64,000 bases of DNA from Ignavibacteria bacterium. GTDB lineage: Bacteria > Bacteroidota > Ignavibacteria > Kapaibacteriales > Kapaibacteriaceae. The stretch covers positions 1 to 64,000 of the forward strand of contig VGVV01000001.1 of the NCBI GenBank assembly GCA_016873895.1, read 5' to 3'. This document shows positions 42,321 through 51,325 of this stretch, one piece after another (the first letter of the stretch is position 1; every line of letters begins with the position of its first letter). The notes beneath the pieces were generated by a model. It saw nothing but the letters and a program-made list of their open reading frames with translations, did no database searches and had not been told where the DNA came from. A program made the translations under genes and the position numbers.

Positions 42321-42787
42321 AGCCACTTGCTGCAATTACCGCCGCCAGGCTGTTAATCACTGCCTGTGGTGACACAGAAACGCCCGTAACGCCGGATCCA
42401 ACACCATACGTAACGGAGAAGGACTCAGTCGTTATCGCTCAAGAGCGCTACGACAAACTCGTCTACAGCGACACGATCAATGTTTCGATCATCAAGGAGA
42501 ATGGGGCTGGATGGGCAAAGGTCTCTGTCTATGATTTTGGAGCAGCTGATCATCGCTCTGCAGTAGCATTCACAAGCCCGAGCTCTACAACGGGCGAGGT
42601 CAGGGTGATCCTGTACGGCAAACGTCCGACGCTTTTCGATCCAGAGCCACAACTTGCCTCTTATACGTTTTCTAAAAGTAAGACGAGTGTAACAGATACC
42701 GTGACAGGCGTCATTAGCTCCGAAGCTGTGGTCTCCGGCGCCGGCACAACGTGTCGCATGAGTGGACAGATCATACTGCCTCGTTAG
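42314..42787 (+). CDS. Small lipoprotein of unknown function
   Basis: 157 residues from ATG 42314 (MFKPLAAITAARLLITAC), which is short but ends in a lipobox with Cys 18. A Thr/Pro-rich stretch follows (DTETPVTPDPTP), then a beta-rich domain with WAKVSVYDFGAADHRSAVAF and GEVRVILYGKRP. Two Cys, one of them near the C-terminus. The start is supported by the leader it shares with the beta-helix lipoprotein upstream, though the proteins themselves are unrelated beyond the first residues. Function unknown. Confidence 0.55.
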   Translation: MFKPLAAITAARLLITACGDTETPVTPDPTPYVTEKDSVVIAQERYDKLVYSDTINVSIIKENGAGWAKVSVYDFGAADHRSAVAFTSPSSTTGEVRVILYGKRPTLFDPEPQLASYTFSKSKTSVTDTVTGVISSEAVVSGAGTTCRMSGQIILPR

Positions 42788-42832
42788 TAGAAATTTTTCC
42801 AACAGCGTAACAAACTCCACGATAGCAGCATC

Positions 42833-44020
42833 ATGAAGCCCCTTGTCAGCCTCATAGTCATCTACGCACTGTCACAGTGCGCGCCAACCTTGCACGCCCA
42901 GCTATTCGTAGATCAGTCCTACAAGATCAAATCTTTCAAGGATGTGCAGTATGCAACGGCTATAGGCTTCAATGGTCGGACTGATACGCTACGCATGAAC
43001 ATCGTTGTCCCAACAAACGACAACACTACCAGGCGTCCGCTCGTGGTGTGGATCCATGGAGGGGGCTTTATCCAGGGCAGCCGCGCAGACTTTCAGACGC
43101 TTGCTGAATCGTGGGCGCGCCGTGGCTATACTGCTGTCACGATATCCTATCGTCTCGGCATCCATGGTGGACTCTTTGATCCCCCGTTTGCTTTTGATGA
43201 AGCAGAGCTGATTCGTGCATGCTTTCGGGGCATCCAGGATATCCGCACAGGGCTTCGCTTCCTTGCAAAGAATGCTGCTCAGCACGGCATCGACACTTCA
43301 CGTATTGTGATCGGCGGCGCAAGTGCAGGGTCAATCGTTGCTCTTCACGCATCATACATCGATCCGCTCGACAAGCTCCCAGCAGCAATCGGCAAGATCA
43401 GCGCCGTAACCCGCGCTAACGGTACATTCGCGCGTCCAGATATGGGCTCCTATGAAGGCACACAACACACAGAGGTACCAACACCTTCAGTCGATGTCGT
43501 CCTGAACATCTTCGGCGCATTGCTTGATCTTTCCTACCTCGACAATGCACCGTTCATACCGTTGTTTAGTTACCATCAAACCGACGACCCGGTCGTCGCT
43601 TGCGGCGTCAACCGTCCGTACCATAGAGTGCCCCTTGTCTCTGGTAACTACCCCCTTTTGAGCGGCACATGCGCCATCGTACAGGAACTTGCAAAGCGCA
43701 CAATACCTGCAGCAAGCTATGAGACAAACATCTATCAGGGGGCGGCCCACGAAGTACACGATCCTGTTGGTGTAGACAAGGCAGCGGCTGTGTTTGCAGC
43801 GAAGTACGTCGCAACTCCGACGGGTGTTACGGAAGATGTCAGCACCACAGTCAACGCCGACACTCGCTGGACACTCTACACATTGCATGGCGTGACCGTT
43901 GCCTCTGATGTTACATCAGATGAAGTACGCATGCTTCCGGATGGTGTGTATGCTGCACGCGCGGGCAGCAACCGCACAATGGTTCTCGTACAAGCGGGAA
44001 CCGTCTACAAAGCGCGGTAG
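42833..44020 (+). CDS. Secreted carboxylesterase/lipase-like alpha/beta hydrolase
   Basis: 395 residues with a signal peptide (ending TLHAQ, residue 23). Oxyanion motif HGGGFIQG (about 82-89) is followed by RRGYTAVTISYRLG, and the nucleophile elbow is GGASAGSIVA with Ser in G-A-S-A-G. The later His is probably in YQGAAHEVHD. This matches hormone-sensitive-lipase or carboxylesterase-type enzymes acting on short ester bonds outside the cytoplasm. After about residue 320 a short beta tail (WTLYTLHGVTVASDV, then LPDGVYAARAGSN) resembles a shortened surface-sorting or CTD-like domain. Substrate unknown. Confidence 0.85.
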   Translation: MKPLVSLIVIYALSQCAPTLHAQLFVDQSYKIKSFKDVQYATAIGFNGRTDTLRMNIVVPTNDNTTRRPLVVWIHGGGFIQGSRADFQTLAESWARRGYTAVTISYRLGIHGGLFDPPFAFDEAELIRACFRGIQDIRTGLRFLAKNAAQHGIDTSRIVIGGASAGSIVALHASYIDPLDKLPAAIGKISAVTRANGTFARPDMGSYEGTQHTEVPTPSVDVVLNIFGALLDLSYLDNAPFIPLFSYHQTDDPVVACGVNRPYHRVPLVSGNYPLLSGTCAIVQELAKRTIPAASYETNIYQGAAHEVHDPVGVDKAAAVFAAKYVATPTGVTEDVSTTVNADTRWTLYTLHGVTVASDVTSDEVRMLPDGVYAARAGSNRTMVLVQAGTVYKAR

Positions 44021-44051
44021 GGCGGATTCGTGCGAAAGCCCCTTATCTACC

Positions 44052-44744
44052 TCACTCGAAAGGGGCGGAGATGATTGCATCATAGGTTGCCTGGTCCAAC
44101 ACGCGTGGACTGTACCGAAGGCCACGTTCGGTAAGATTTCGAACGAATGCACGCAGGTGATTTCGGGAGCCTTTTGCAAGGTTGTCGAACACCATCAGAG
44201 TGTCCTGATTATCCACCCGAGCGCTCCAGTATGAAAGATCACGAAGATCAACTTCCTCTGCTTCTGCACTCACGAGCAACGCTGAGACGAGATCGGAGTT
44301 CCCTGCTGTGAATAGTCGCAGATACAACTGCTGCAGTGTTGTGTCGACAAACTCGCCAGGGCCGTTACTCTGAGCAGGGTCCGCTATCTGATATCGCTGC
44401 AGCAACAGCATCACGGCATGCGTATGTGTTAGCTCACTCTGGGCGATGTTCGAGAAGACGAGCCTGTTGTATCTCGCATAGAAGCTTACGTAGAGATCAT
44501 GCACGAGTTTTTCCTCCCCCCGCATGAATAACAAGGCCCGTTGTTCAACAACCGACAAATCGTGTATGGCATACCCACTCAGTCTTCCGCGAAGCTGTGT
44601 CGTATCGAACGATGAGTAGCCACTATCGGTGATTATAAATTCTGTGGACGTGGGCGAGGTCGTTGACTCGCTGCATGAAGCCACGATGATGGCTACGCAG
44701 GCAATAATTGCGAATGACCATTCAGTAAAACGGTTACGCAGCAT
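44052..44744 (-). CDS. DUF2202 ferritin-like lipoprotein
   Basis: 230 residues from ATG 44744. The signal peptide ends in the lipobox AIIVASC. The mature domain is all-helical with the DUF2202 pattern: MRGEEKLVHDLYVSFYARY, NIAQSELTHTHAVMLLLQRY, SAEAEEVDLRDLSYW and GSRNHLRAFVRNL. The Glu and His residues in these helices are the likely di-metal ligands of a ferritin-like bundle. Biochemical role in the family is not settled. Envelope-anchored. An upstream start at 44786 is possible but gives no better signal peptide. Confidence 0.85.
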   Translation of the reverse strand: MLRNRFTEWSFAIIACVAIIVASCSESTTSPTSTEFIITDSGYSSFDTTQLRGRLSGYAIHDLSVVEQRALLFMRGEEKLVHDLYVSFYARYNRLVFSNIAQSELTHTHAVMLLLQRYQIADPAQSNGPGEFVDTTLQQLYLRLFTAGNSDLVSALLVSAEAEEVDLRDLSYWSARVDNQDTLMVFDNLAKGSRNHLRAFVRNLTERGLRYSPRVLDQATYDAIISAPFE

Positions 44745-44768
44745 GTGTGATACTCCTGACTTGTACAA

Positions 44769-44812
44769 CGACGTGATTTCGTCCAACCTATGTAGTTGGA
44801 TTCATCACGTCG
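44769..44812. repeat. Long imperfect hairpin
   Basis: CGACGTGAT-ttcg-TCCAAC pairs with GTTGGA-ttc-ATCACGTCG around CTATGTA. It lies between the end of the serine hydrolase gene and the start of the DUF2202 gene, both on the minus strand, and could be the terminator of the former or a leader structure of the latter. It lacks a T run. Confidence 0.6.
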
Positions 44813-44848
44813 CTACGGCCATGAGCAATGCCGTGGCGAGTGGTCGAT

Positions 44849-46126
44849 TTACCTGCCGAGTAAAAGTTCACCACTGCCTGATACATTGATGAGCTGCAGG
44901 GTATCACCAGCCAAGACTGCATACGTTCCAGGCTGAAGTTGTCGAAGCTCATCATAGGTGTCCACGCTGCAGACGTATCTGCCTTCTACGCTATAGACTT
45001 CTCCCGGCAGTGCAGTGCTGAGACGTTGATTGCCATCCTCATTCACGGACGTAGGAGCATCTCGCAACACTCGCAGTACAGCCGCAGCAACGCCAAGCGG
45101 ATTCGAGGGTATTGAATTGGTAAGGACCACGATGTTCGCTTTGAGCGAGGGCACGCGAAACATGACGGATGAATAGCCACGAATCTCACCCGTATGGCCA
45201 ATCATTGTTGTCCCTGATACCACCTTTCTGCTGATACCAAGACCATAGTCATTAGCTCCAACGAATGCTGTGAGCTGCGTCATCGATTCGGTTTTGAGCA
45301 CTCTGCCGCTAAACAGAGCGTCATAGAACTGCGCCATTTCTGCCGAAGTCGATATCACTGCTCCAGCCGCCCAAGCACCGCTCCATTCAGCATTCATTGA
45401 TCCGTTTGATGCATCTCGTCCACCCATCCAGCGATGTGCAAGCTCTCCGGTAATCTCTTCATCCGGGAACAATCGCGTGGAGTCCATAGACAATGGATTG
45501 AACAGCTCTCTTCGAAAGAGCTGGTACAGTGACAACCCCGAAACTTCCTGGGCAACGAGTCCTGCGAGAAAGTAATTCGTATTACAATAGCCCCCTGAAG
45601 TACCCGGAGCAAATTGCTGCTTCGGAATCAGTGCCATCAGATCAGGGTGCGTCCACAGCCGCACAGGATCCTTTAAACATGCATCACGATAGCTCTGCTC
45701 AGCAGAGTAGTCTCCAATACCACTGGTGTGATTGAGCAGCTGACGCACGGTAATCGTTGTGTCGATATTGGGATGAGGAGGCAGCCACTTGCGAATAGGT
45801 TCGTCAAGCTTCAGAAATCCCTGTTCTTGCAGGCGCAGAAGCGTGCTGGCCATGCACGTCTTGGTGTTGCTTCCTATACCAAGCACCATATCCGTTGTGA
45901 TTGGCCGGCCTGCGAACGACTCCCCTGCAGCGCCAGACCAGAGGTCGTTGTCCATGCCAACAGCAGCCGACACCCCTTGGATCTTCTCGGCCTTCTGAAC
46001 TGAGTCTACAGCACGCTGCAGTCGAGCACGTATTGTATCGTCGATACCAGCTGAGGCTGATGTGCCCAGCACAAGGAGCGCCACGAGCACATGGGCACCA
46101 GCAAAAATCCATCTACAAAGCTTCAT
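44849..46126 (-). CDS. Secreted serine hydrolase of the beta-lactamase class C / PBP4* family
   Basis: 425 residues from ATG 46126, with a signal peptide ending SASA (residue 26). Three active-site motifs are present: S-x-x-K in GIGSNTKTCMAS, Y-x-N in GGYCNTNYFLAG, and HTG in MIGHTGEIRG. The LLNHTSGIGDY segment is typical of this esterase/peptidase group. The C-terminal 70 residues form a beta tail (VYSVEGRYVCSVDTYDELRQ, LQPGTYAVLAGDT) like a short CTD. Target may be cell-wall peptides, D-amino-acid peptides or esters. Overlaps the upstream phosphodiesterase gene by 14 bp, so both are co-transcribed. Confidence 0.87.
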   Translation of the reverse strand: MKLCRWIFAGAHVLVALLVLGTSASAGIDDTIRARLQRAVDSVQKAEKIQGVSAAVGMDNDLWSGAAGESFAGRPITTDMVLGIGSNTKTCMASTLLRLQEQGFLKLDEPIRKWLPPHPNIDTTITVRQLLNHTSGIGDYSAEQSYRDACLKDPVRLWTHPDLMALIPKQQFAPGTSGGYCNTNYFLAGLVAQEVSGLSLYQLFRRELFNPLSMDSTRLFPDEEITGELAHRWMGGRDASNGSMNAEWSGAWAAGAVISTSAEMAQFYDALFSGRVLKTESMTQLTAFVGANDYGLGISRKVVSGTTMIGHTGEIRGYSSVMFRVPSLKANIVVLTNSIPSNPLGVAAAVLRVLRDAPTSVNEDGNQRLSTALPGEVYSVEGRYVCSVDTYDELRQLQPGTYAVLAGDTLQLINVSGSGELLLGR

Positions 46127-46877
46127 ACGCCGGTACGATGATGTGAGACATGTTTGTAACAATTCCTCTGACACCCATGGCAACAACGTAGTTTAACTCA
46201 TCGGCAGTATTGACGGTGTAGACTGCAACTGGAATGCCTTTCTGGCGGCATAACGCCATCATGTCTTCATTAAGCTCTTCGACAGAACACCCGAACACAT
46301 CGGCCCCACAGTCTGCTACAACTTGATCTGGAGAGCGCGTATCACCAGGAACATTAAGTGCCAGCATTGGTAGATCAGGCATAAGTGCTCGTACATGGCG
46401 AATTGCACGGTGATCGAATGACGAGAACAGGCAGGTGTCAAGCATGGACATTGAGCGTAGGAGCTCGATAAGCTCTAGTGTTTCCTTCTGTGCCTCCTCG
46501 GTATCTGGACGGGGCTTGATCTCAAGATTAACATATGCCCTACCGCGGATCAGCTCTAAAACATCAACGAGTTTTGGAATCCGCTCTCCAGCAAAGCTGG
46601 GGCTAAACCACGACCCAGCATCAAGCCCCTGAATTTCCTCGAGAGATTTCTGGTTGATTGCGCCCACTCCATTGGTAGTGCGCTCCATTGTGTCGTCGTG
46701 AAACACCACCATTTGATGGTCTCGTGTGTATTGTACGTCGATCTCGATCATGGGAGCGCCACTCTCGAGAGCAAGCCGCACAGCAGCAACCGTATTCTCG
46801 GGGGCAATCCCTGAGGCTCCGCGATGAGCGCAGATAATAAACGAGTTTTGTTCGACAAATTCCCGAAACGGAATCAT
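46113..46877 (-). CDS. Glycerophosphodiester phosphodiesterase
   Basis: 254 residues, no signal peptide, with GGAGG-type ribosome site. GDPD TIM barrel: AHRGASGIAPENTVAAV contains the catalytic His and Glu-Asn, IEIDVQYTRDHQMVVFHDD gives the metal Glu/Asp and second His, and VNLEIKPRP the later Glu. IPVAVYTVNTADELN is conserved near the end. It hydrolyses glycerophosphodiesters to glycerol 3-phosphate and an alcohol, i.e. phospholipid head-group recycling. Cytoplasmic by lack of signal. Confidence 0.93.
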   Translation of the reverse strand: MIPFREFVEQNSFIICAHRGASGIAPENTVAAVRLALESGAPMIEIDVQYTRDHQMVVFHDDTMERTTNGVGAINQKSLEEIQGLDAGSWFSPSFAGERIPKLVDVLELIRGRAYVNLEIKPRPDTEEAQKETLELIELLRSMSMLDTCLFSSFDHRAIRHVRALMPDLPMLALNVPGDTRSPDQVVADCGADVFGCSVEELNEDMMALCRQKGIPVAVYTVNTADELNYVVAMGVRGIVTNMSHIIVPAYEAL

Positions 46878-46977
46878 GAATAATCCTCCTGTGACATGCC
46901 CTTTGAGGTTTGGTTAGGCTGGTCCAATATGCTGAATCGTCGCAATACAACATTGATTTCGTGGTAAGTTCCGCACA

Positions 46978-48075
46978 ATGGGGGTAACTACTGACCGCGA
47001 TTCGGCACCGTACGTGCTTGACATCAGGGCGCAACGATGGTGTACAGTTCTGCGTCGAGTTGGCCTGCAAAGGCCATGGGACCTGATCTTTCCGCCGAAC
47101 CGCCTGTATGCGCGGGGATCAACGTTCAGCGTGGGAACAAACGTTCGCCATTGCGTGCTCATAAAAGATGGTCGTGCTGAGGCTATGTTCGTGCTTGCCA
47201 TGCGAGAAGGAGACTACTGTCTCATCGACGTACGATGTCAGCCTGATGCCTACGACAGCTGGGCTGATGCAATCATTGATCATTGGCAAGCCATGGGTCG
47301 CGAATATGGAGCGAATACACTTATTGGACCTGTGGGGGCTTTCGCCTTCCTCACAGATGGCGTGGCAGAGTCGCATGCTCACACAATAAATAGTATCCAC
47401 ATCCCCTGCTATCCCGAAATTCTTGTTGCGAGCTTGCGTCGTCGTGGCTATGTTCACGCTTGGTCTGGGGCCATATGGGGACGTGAAAGGGCTGTGGGGA
47501 CAGCACCCAAGAACGTTGCTCGGCAAACTTCTAGTGTTAGAGCGGGATCGTGGATGAACGTAATCTCAATCGCACGTGATTTGGAGAGTGTGCTCTCAAC
47601 AGCATTCTCAACATTACCCTGGCATCGCGGAAGCGGTGCGGGCTTGCCGTCTCTCGTTCGCGCCTACGCTCCAATCTTTTCGCCAAAGCTAGCCCTTACG
47701 TCGCGCACCGAGGATGCTCTCGCAGCAGGTGCTGTGCTCATCCATAAGGATATTACCAACGTACCTCGCTGGGTGTATGTGCTCCCGAGATTGCTGCAGG
47801 CAGTTTGGCTGCGTATTGCCTCAGCTCGATCACAGTGTCTCCACACGAGTGTGATTGGTGTTCGACCAGAGTTTAGGAACACCGCACACTCATCAGATCT
47901 GTTTGCCGCGACACAGAGGATCTTCAACTCTGCGGCGAGCATCAACACATCATGGATACGCGACGATAATCGCCTATCGCAGATGATGGCAAGGCGGGCT
48001 GGGCTTAGCCCCCTACAACAACGATTTGTATTTCGGTTGGTTTGTCAATCATGTTCAACCCCAAAAGGAGAATGA
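46978..48075 (+). CDS. GNAT-like N-acyltransferase protein
   Basis: 365 residues, no signal peptide. The C-terminal half looks like a GNAT fold: CLHTSVIGVRPEFRNTAHSS is the acyl-CoA pyrophosphate-loop region (V-x-P-E-x-R), followed by a helix with ATQRIFNSAAS and the terminal TSWIRDDNRLSQMMARRAG, as in N-acyltransferases. The N-terminal half (about 1-170) resembles a second, degenerate acyltransferase domain with DGRAEAMFVLAMREGD. Its TGA lies 2 bp before the start of a TonB receptor gene whose ribosome site is inside this gene, so the two are one operon. Substrate unknown; a role in modifying or making the receptor ligand is speculation. Confidence 0.6.
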   Translation: MGVTTDRDSAPYVLDIRAQRWCTVLRRVGLQRPWDLIFPPNRLYARGSTFSVGTNVRHCVLIKDGRAEAMFVLAMREGDYCLIDVRCQPDAYDSWADAIIDHWQAMGREYGANTLIGPVGAFAFLTDGVAESHAHTINSIHIPCYPEILVASLRRRGYVHAWSGAIWGRERAVGTAPKNVARQTSSVRAGSWMNVISIARDLESVLSTAFSTLPWHRGSGAGLPSLVRAYAPIFSPKLALTSRTEDALAAGAVLIHKDITNVPRWVYVLPRLLQAVWLRIASARSQCLHTSVIGVRPEFRNTAHSSDLFAATQRIFNSAASINTSWIRDDNRLSQMMARRAGLSPLQQRFVFRLVCQSCSTPKGE

Positions 48076-48077
48076 GA

Positions 48078-50786
48078 ATGCAACTTCTCATACGTGGAGT
48101 ATTTCTAACCCTTGCTATCGCTCTTACAGGATCGATTGTATACGCGCAAGGCGTATTGCTTAGTGGTAGGGTGACTACGCCTAGTGGTGGTCCTGTTCCT
48201 GGAGCCACTATCAAGCTTTCTACAGCGGAGATGTCAGCATCGAAAGGTGCGTATACCGATACACGCGGTCGTTACTCAATACGCGGTGTGGCAAGTGGCA
48301 AGTACACGCTTACCGTAACTGCCATTGGTTACCAGACGAAGGTCATGGAAGATGTAAACGTCGACGGTGGTACTCTGAATATCACAATGAGTGAAACTGC
48401 CATTGATATGGACGTTATGGTTGTTACAGCATCACGTACGCTGCAAAAGGCATCGGAAGCACCTGCATCCGTAACGGTTGTAGAGCCCAGAGCAATTCGT
48501 GAAGCGCCAAAGACAAACCCAACGGAGCACATCCGCGGTCTGGCTGGTGTTGACTACGCACAGACGGGTATCTCACAGCAAAGTGCTACTGTCCGCGGCT
48601 TTAACAACGTGTTTAGCGGCTCGCTTCTTACCCTCACAGACTACCGTCCAGCAGGGGTGCCCAGCTTGCGCGTAAATGTTGGATACTTCGTGCCTGCCTC
48701 AAACGAAGACATCGAGCGCATGGAACTCGTTCGTGGACCTGGTTCGGCGCTTTATGGTCCAAATGCATCTTCAGGCGTACTGAATATCATTACGCGTTCG
48801 CCATTTGCCTCTAAGGGAACAACCTTGTTTTTTGCTGGCGGACAGCAGAACCTGATGAACGGTGGTCTGCGTCATGCTGGCACTCTTAGCGACAACTTAG
48901 GATACAAGATTAGCGGACAGTACTTCTCAGCAAATGATTGGGATTACCGCGATGCTGCCAACGACCTTCCAACAAGACCTCGTGTAAACACACATGAGCG
49001 CTATAACGTAGATGGCGGCATTTATTATAACATGGGTGAGAACACAACGGTTCAGCTCAACGGCGGTATGTCGGAAGCCATCAATACGATAGAGATGACG
49101 GGTCTTGGCGCTGCAAACGGACGCAACTGGCGCTATACCTACCTAAACGCACAGGTAAATTCGGGCGACTTCTTTGCCCAAACCTTCTACAACAAGAGTG
49201 ATGCTGGAGGAACATACTTCCTGCGCACTGGCAACCCAATCGTTGACAAATCAGACTTGCTTGGCGCTCGTGTTCAACATGCATATCGCGTAAACGATGA
49301 TATTCGTCTAACATACGGGGCTGATTATTTCGCAACAAACCCTGTAACAGAAGGCACGATCAACGGCGTAAACGAAGACAACGACAACTACACAGAGATT
49401 GGTGGTTATCTCCAAGGCGATTGGAAGATCACATCAAAACTTTCAGCTCTTGCAGCCCTGCGCGCAGACCGTCACTCGGTGATTAATGAAATGGTCCTCT
49501 CGCCTCGTGTTGCCCTTATGTACAAGCTCAACGATAACAGCTCGGTTCGCGCAACGTATAACACAGCCTTTAGCAATCCTGGCACCAACGATCTCTTCCT
49601 TGATCTTCTCAGCGCACCTGACGCCTTTGGTCTTGGCAGTGTAAATCCAGCATGGGCTGTTGGTGTATGGGGTGCATCTGCCGGACGCAACGGCTACACG
49701 TATAACCGCACTGGCAACAATCTCAATTTCATTTCGCAGTTTGTCGGAAAAACGGATGCGAACTGGATTGGCCTAAACAATGCTTCATCTGGCGGCGTTT
49801 GGCAAACAGTTACGCAGATCATTCTGCCACAGCTTGAAGCTCAAGCGCCAGCTAATCTGCGTCCGCTACTGCGCCCATTCTTAACAGCTATCCCAGCTCC
49901 TCAGAACATCAAGGGCAACCTAGCGTCGCTCAACCCAACTACGCGTACATTTATTCCAACAAGTCCAGATGCTGTAACAGATGTTAGCAAGCTTCGCCAA
50001 AGCAACACCCAAACCATCGAGGTTGGGTATCAAGGCAAGGTTACAGACAAGCTTCGTGTTGCAGTTGACGCCTATCACTCAACAGTAAGTGATTTCGTTT
50101 CGCCACTCCGCGTAGTAACGCCAAACGTCTTCCTTGACGGTGCTTCAGCTACTGCATATATTCAACCACTCCTTACAGGCGCTCTCATGCAACAAGGGAT
50201 CCCTCAGGATCAGGCAGCGGCTCTTGCAGCTCAATATGCTGGTCTGATCGGTGGTGCATATGCACAGGTTCCAGTTGGTACCGTTTCACCAAATGAGACA
50301 CCACACAAGGGCGACATCCTTCTCGCCTATCGCAATTATGGCAAGCTCTCGTACTATGGTAGCGATGCTGCTTTCACATATGAAGCATCTCCATCTTTGT
50401 CTGTATCTGGAACTGTCTCGTACATCAATCAAAACACCTTTACTGGAGCAGACCTGGGCGACGAAACAATCACAGACGTTATAGCGCTCAACGCACCTAA
50501 GTACAAGTCTTCGCTCGGACTGCTTCATCGCAGCTCTTCACTGGGACTTTCCGTTGGACTCCAATGGCGCTGGGTTGATGGCTTCTACATGAACTCTGGC
50601 GTGTATGTTGGCGACGTGAATGCCTATCACATGATGGACCTCACGGCGCAATACATCATTCCAGGTGTTGATGGCCTTAGCTTCAATATCTCGGCAACGA
50701 ACCTTCTCGACAACCAAGTTGAGCAGTTCATCGGCGCATCAACTGTTGGTCGCCTTGTACAAGGCCGTCTGACATACAACTTCTAA
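48078..50786 (+). CDS. TonB-dependent outer-membrane receptor (siderophore-type)
   Basis: 902 residues from ATG 48078, selected because AAGGAG is seven bases upstream. Signal peptide 1-24 (ending IVYAQ). Residues about 28-110 are a carboxypeptidase-regulatory domain (LSGRVTTPSGGPVPGATIKL). The plug runs about 125-240 and includes ASVTVVEPRAIREAP, RGFNNVFSGSLLTL and ERMELVRGPGSALYGPNAS. The barrel ends in VGRLVQGRLTYNF. The ELVRGPGSALYGPNA box is typical of siderophore, vitamin B12 and metal receptors. Followed by a strong terminator. Confidence 0.92.
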   Translation: MQLLIRGVFLTLAIALTGSIVYAQGVLLSGRVTTPSGGPVPGATIKLSTAEMSASKGAYTDTRGRYSIRGVASGKYTLTVTAIGYQTKVMEDVNVDGGTLNITMSETAIDMDVMVVTASRTLQKASEAPASVTVVEPRAIREAPKTNPTEHIRGLAGVDYAQTGISQQSATVRGFNNVFSGSLLTLTDYRPAGVPSLRVNVGYFVPASNEDIERMELVRGPGSALYGPNASSGVLNIITRSPFASKGTTLFFAGGQQNLMNGGLRHAGTLSDNLGYKISGQYFSANDWDYRDAANDLPTRPRVNTHERYNVDGGIYYNMGENTTVQLNGGMSEAINTIEMTGLGAANGRNWRYTYLNAQVNSGDFFAQTFYNKSDAGGTYFLRTGNPIVDKSDLLGARVQHAYRVNDDIRLTYGADYFATNPVTEGTINGVNEDNDNYTEIGGYLQGDWKITSKLSALAALRADRHSVINEMVLSPRVALMYKLNDNSSVRATYNTAFSNPGTNDLFLDLLSAPDAFGLGSVNPAWAVGVWGASAGRNGYTYNRTGNNLNFISQFVGKTDANWIGLNNASSGGVWQTVTQIILPQLEAQAPANLRPLLRPFLTAIPAPQNIKGNLASLNPTTRTFIPTSPDAVTDVSKLRQSNTQTIEVGYQGKVTDKLRVAVDAYHSTVSDFVSPLRVVTPNVFLDGASATAYIQPLLTGALMQQGIPQDQAAALAAQYAGLIGGAYAQVPVGTVSPNETPHKGDILLAYRNYGKLSYYGSDAAFTYEASPSLSVSGTVSYINQNTFTGADLGDETITDVIALNAPKYKSSLGLLHRSSSLGLSVGLQWRWVDGFYMNSGVYVGDVNAYHMMDLTAQYIIPGVDGLSFNISATNLLDNQVEQFIGASTVGRLVQGRLTYNF

Positions 50787-50809
50787 GCAGCTGCTCAGCA
50801 GATTGCTGA

Positions 50810-50845
50810 AAGCCCCCTCAGTCAGTTGATTGAGGGGGCTTTTTT
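50810..50845 (+). terminator. Terminator made of an inverted pair of the AGCCCCCT motif
   Basis: AAGCCCCCTCA (50810-50820) pairs with TGAGGGGGCTT (50831-50841) and is followed by TTTT. Both arms are copies of the dispersed 8-mer. Confidence 0.95.
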
Positions 50846-51302
50846 ATACGCCGAACTGCCGCAAGTGATGATCGATATGTTTATAGAGAAGGTTGTTCCA
50901 TTCTTGCGCTGATAATCGTCCCAGCGTTAATTGCTCACGTCCCTCAAAAGCATCACGACCCATATCTGATATGTCATGGACAAGCTTGAGCAACCGTTGC
51001 TTGTTTTCTTCGAATGCAATATCAGCCGGCATGATGAACGCTGGGGCAGTCGGCATATTCTTCTTGTACGGCGCATCGTTCGTCAGCGTCTTCTTGAAAA
51101 AAAGCTTCAGAGCGATTCGCATATATGCAGGGGGTTTTGTTGTCTTGATACCCAGAGCCTGCTCATAAGGGATGCAGCAGTGCCCCATCATCTGAGCAGC
51201 ATTCATTTGGCCCCATGCGGGCTTTGTGTCTTTGGCAATGCTGCTGATTCGAGAGCATAGTCGAGCGGTTGCTTCGGGATTCCAGATGTCTGGTAATGGC
51301 AT
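50844..51302 (-). CDS. DUF1569 protein (DinB superfamily)
   Basis: 152 residues from ATG 51302. Four-helix bundle family: WGQMNAAQMMGHCCIPYEQAL contains the first metal His, and WNNLLYKHIDHHLRQFGV at the C-terminus has the K-H-x-D-H-H-L-R-Q-F-G signature of DUF1569. Related DinB proteins bind a metal with three His and act as thiol-dependent transferases or hydrolases, but the function of this group is unknown. A TTG codon at 51329 could extend it, but that would overlap the upstream gene. Follows the T9SS hydrolase on the same strand by 23 bp. Confidence 0.85.
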   Translation of the reverse strand: MPLPDIWNPEATARLCSRISSIAKDTKPAWGQMNAAQMMGHCCIPYEQALGIKTTKPPAYMRIALKLFFKKTLTNDAPYKKNMPTAPAFIMPADIAFEENKQRLLKLVHDISDMGRDAFEGREQLTLGRLSAQEWNNLLYKHIDHHLRQFGV

Positions 51303-51325
51303 GCTTGTTGTCCGCGAGTGTGTTT

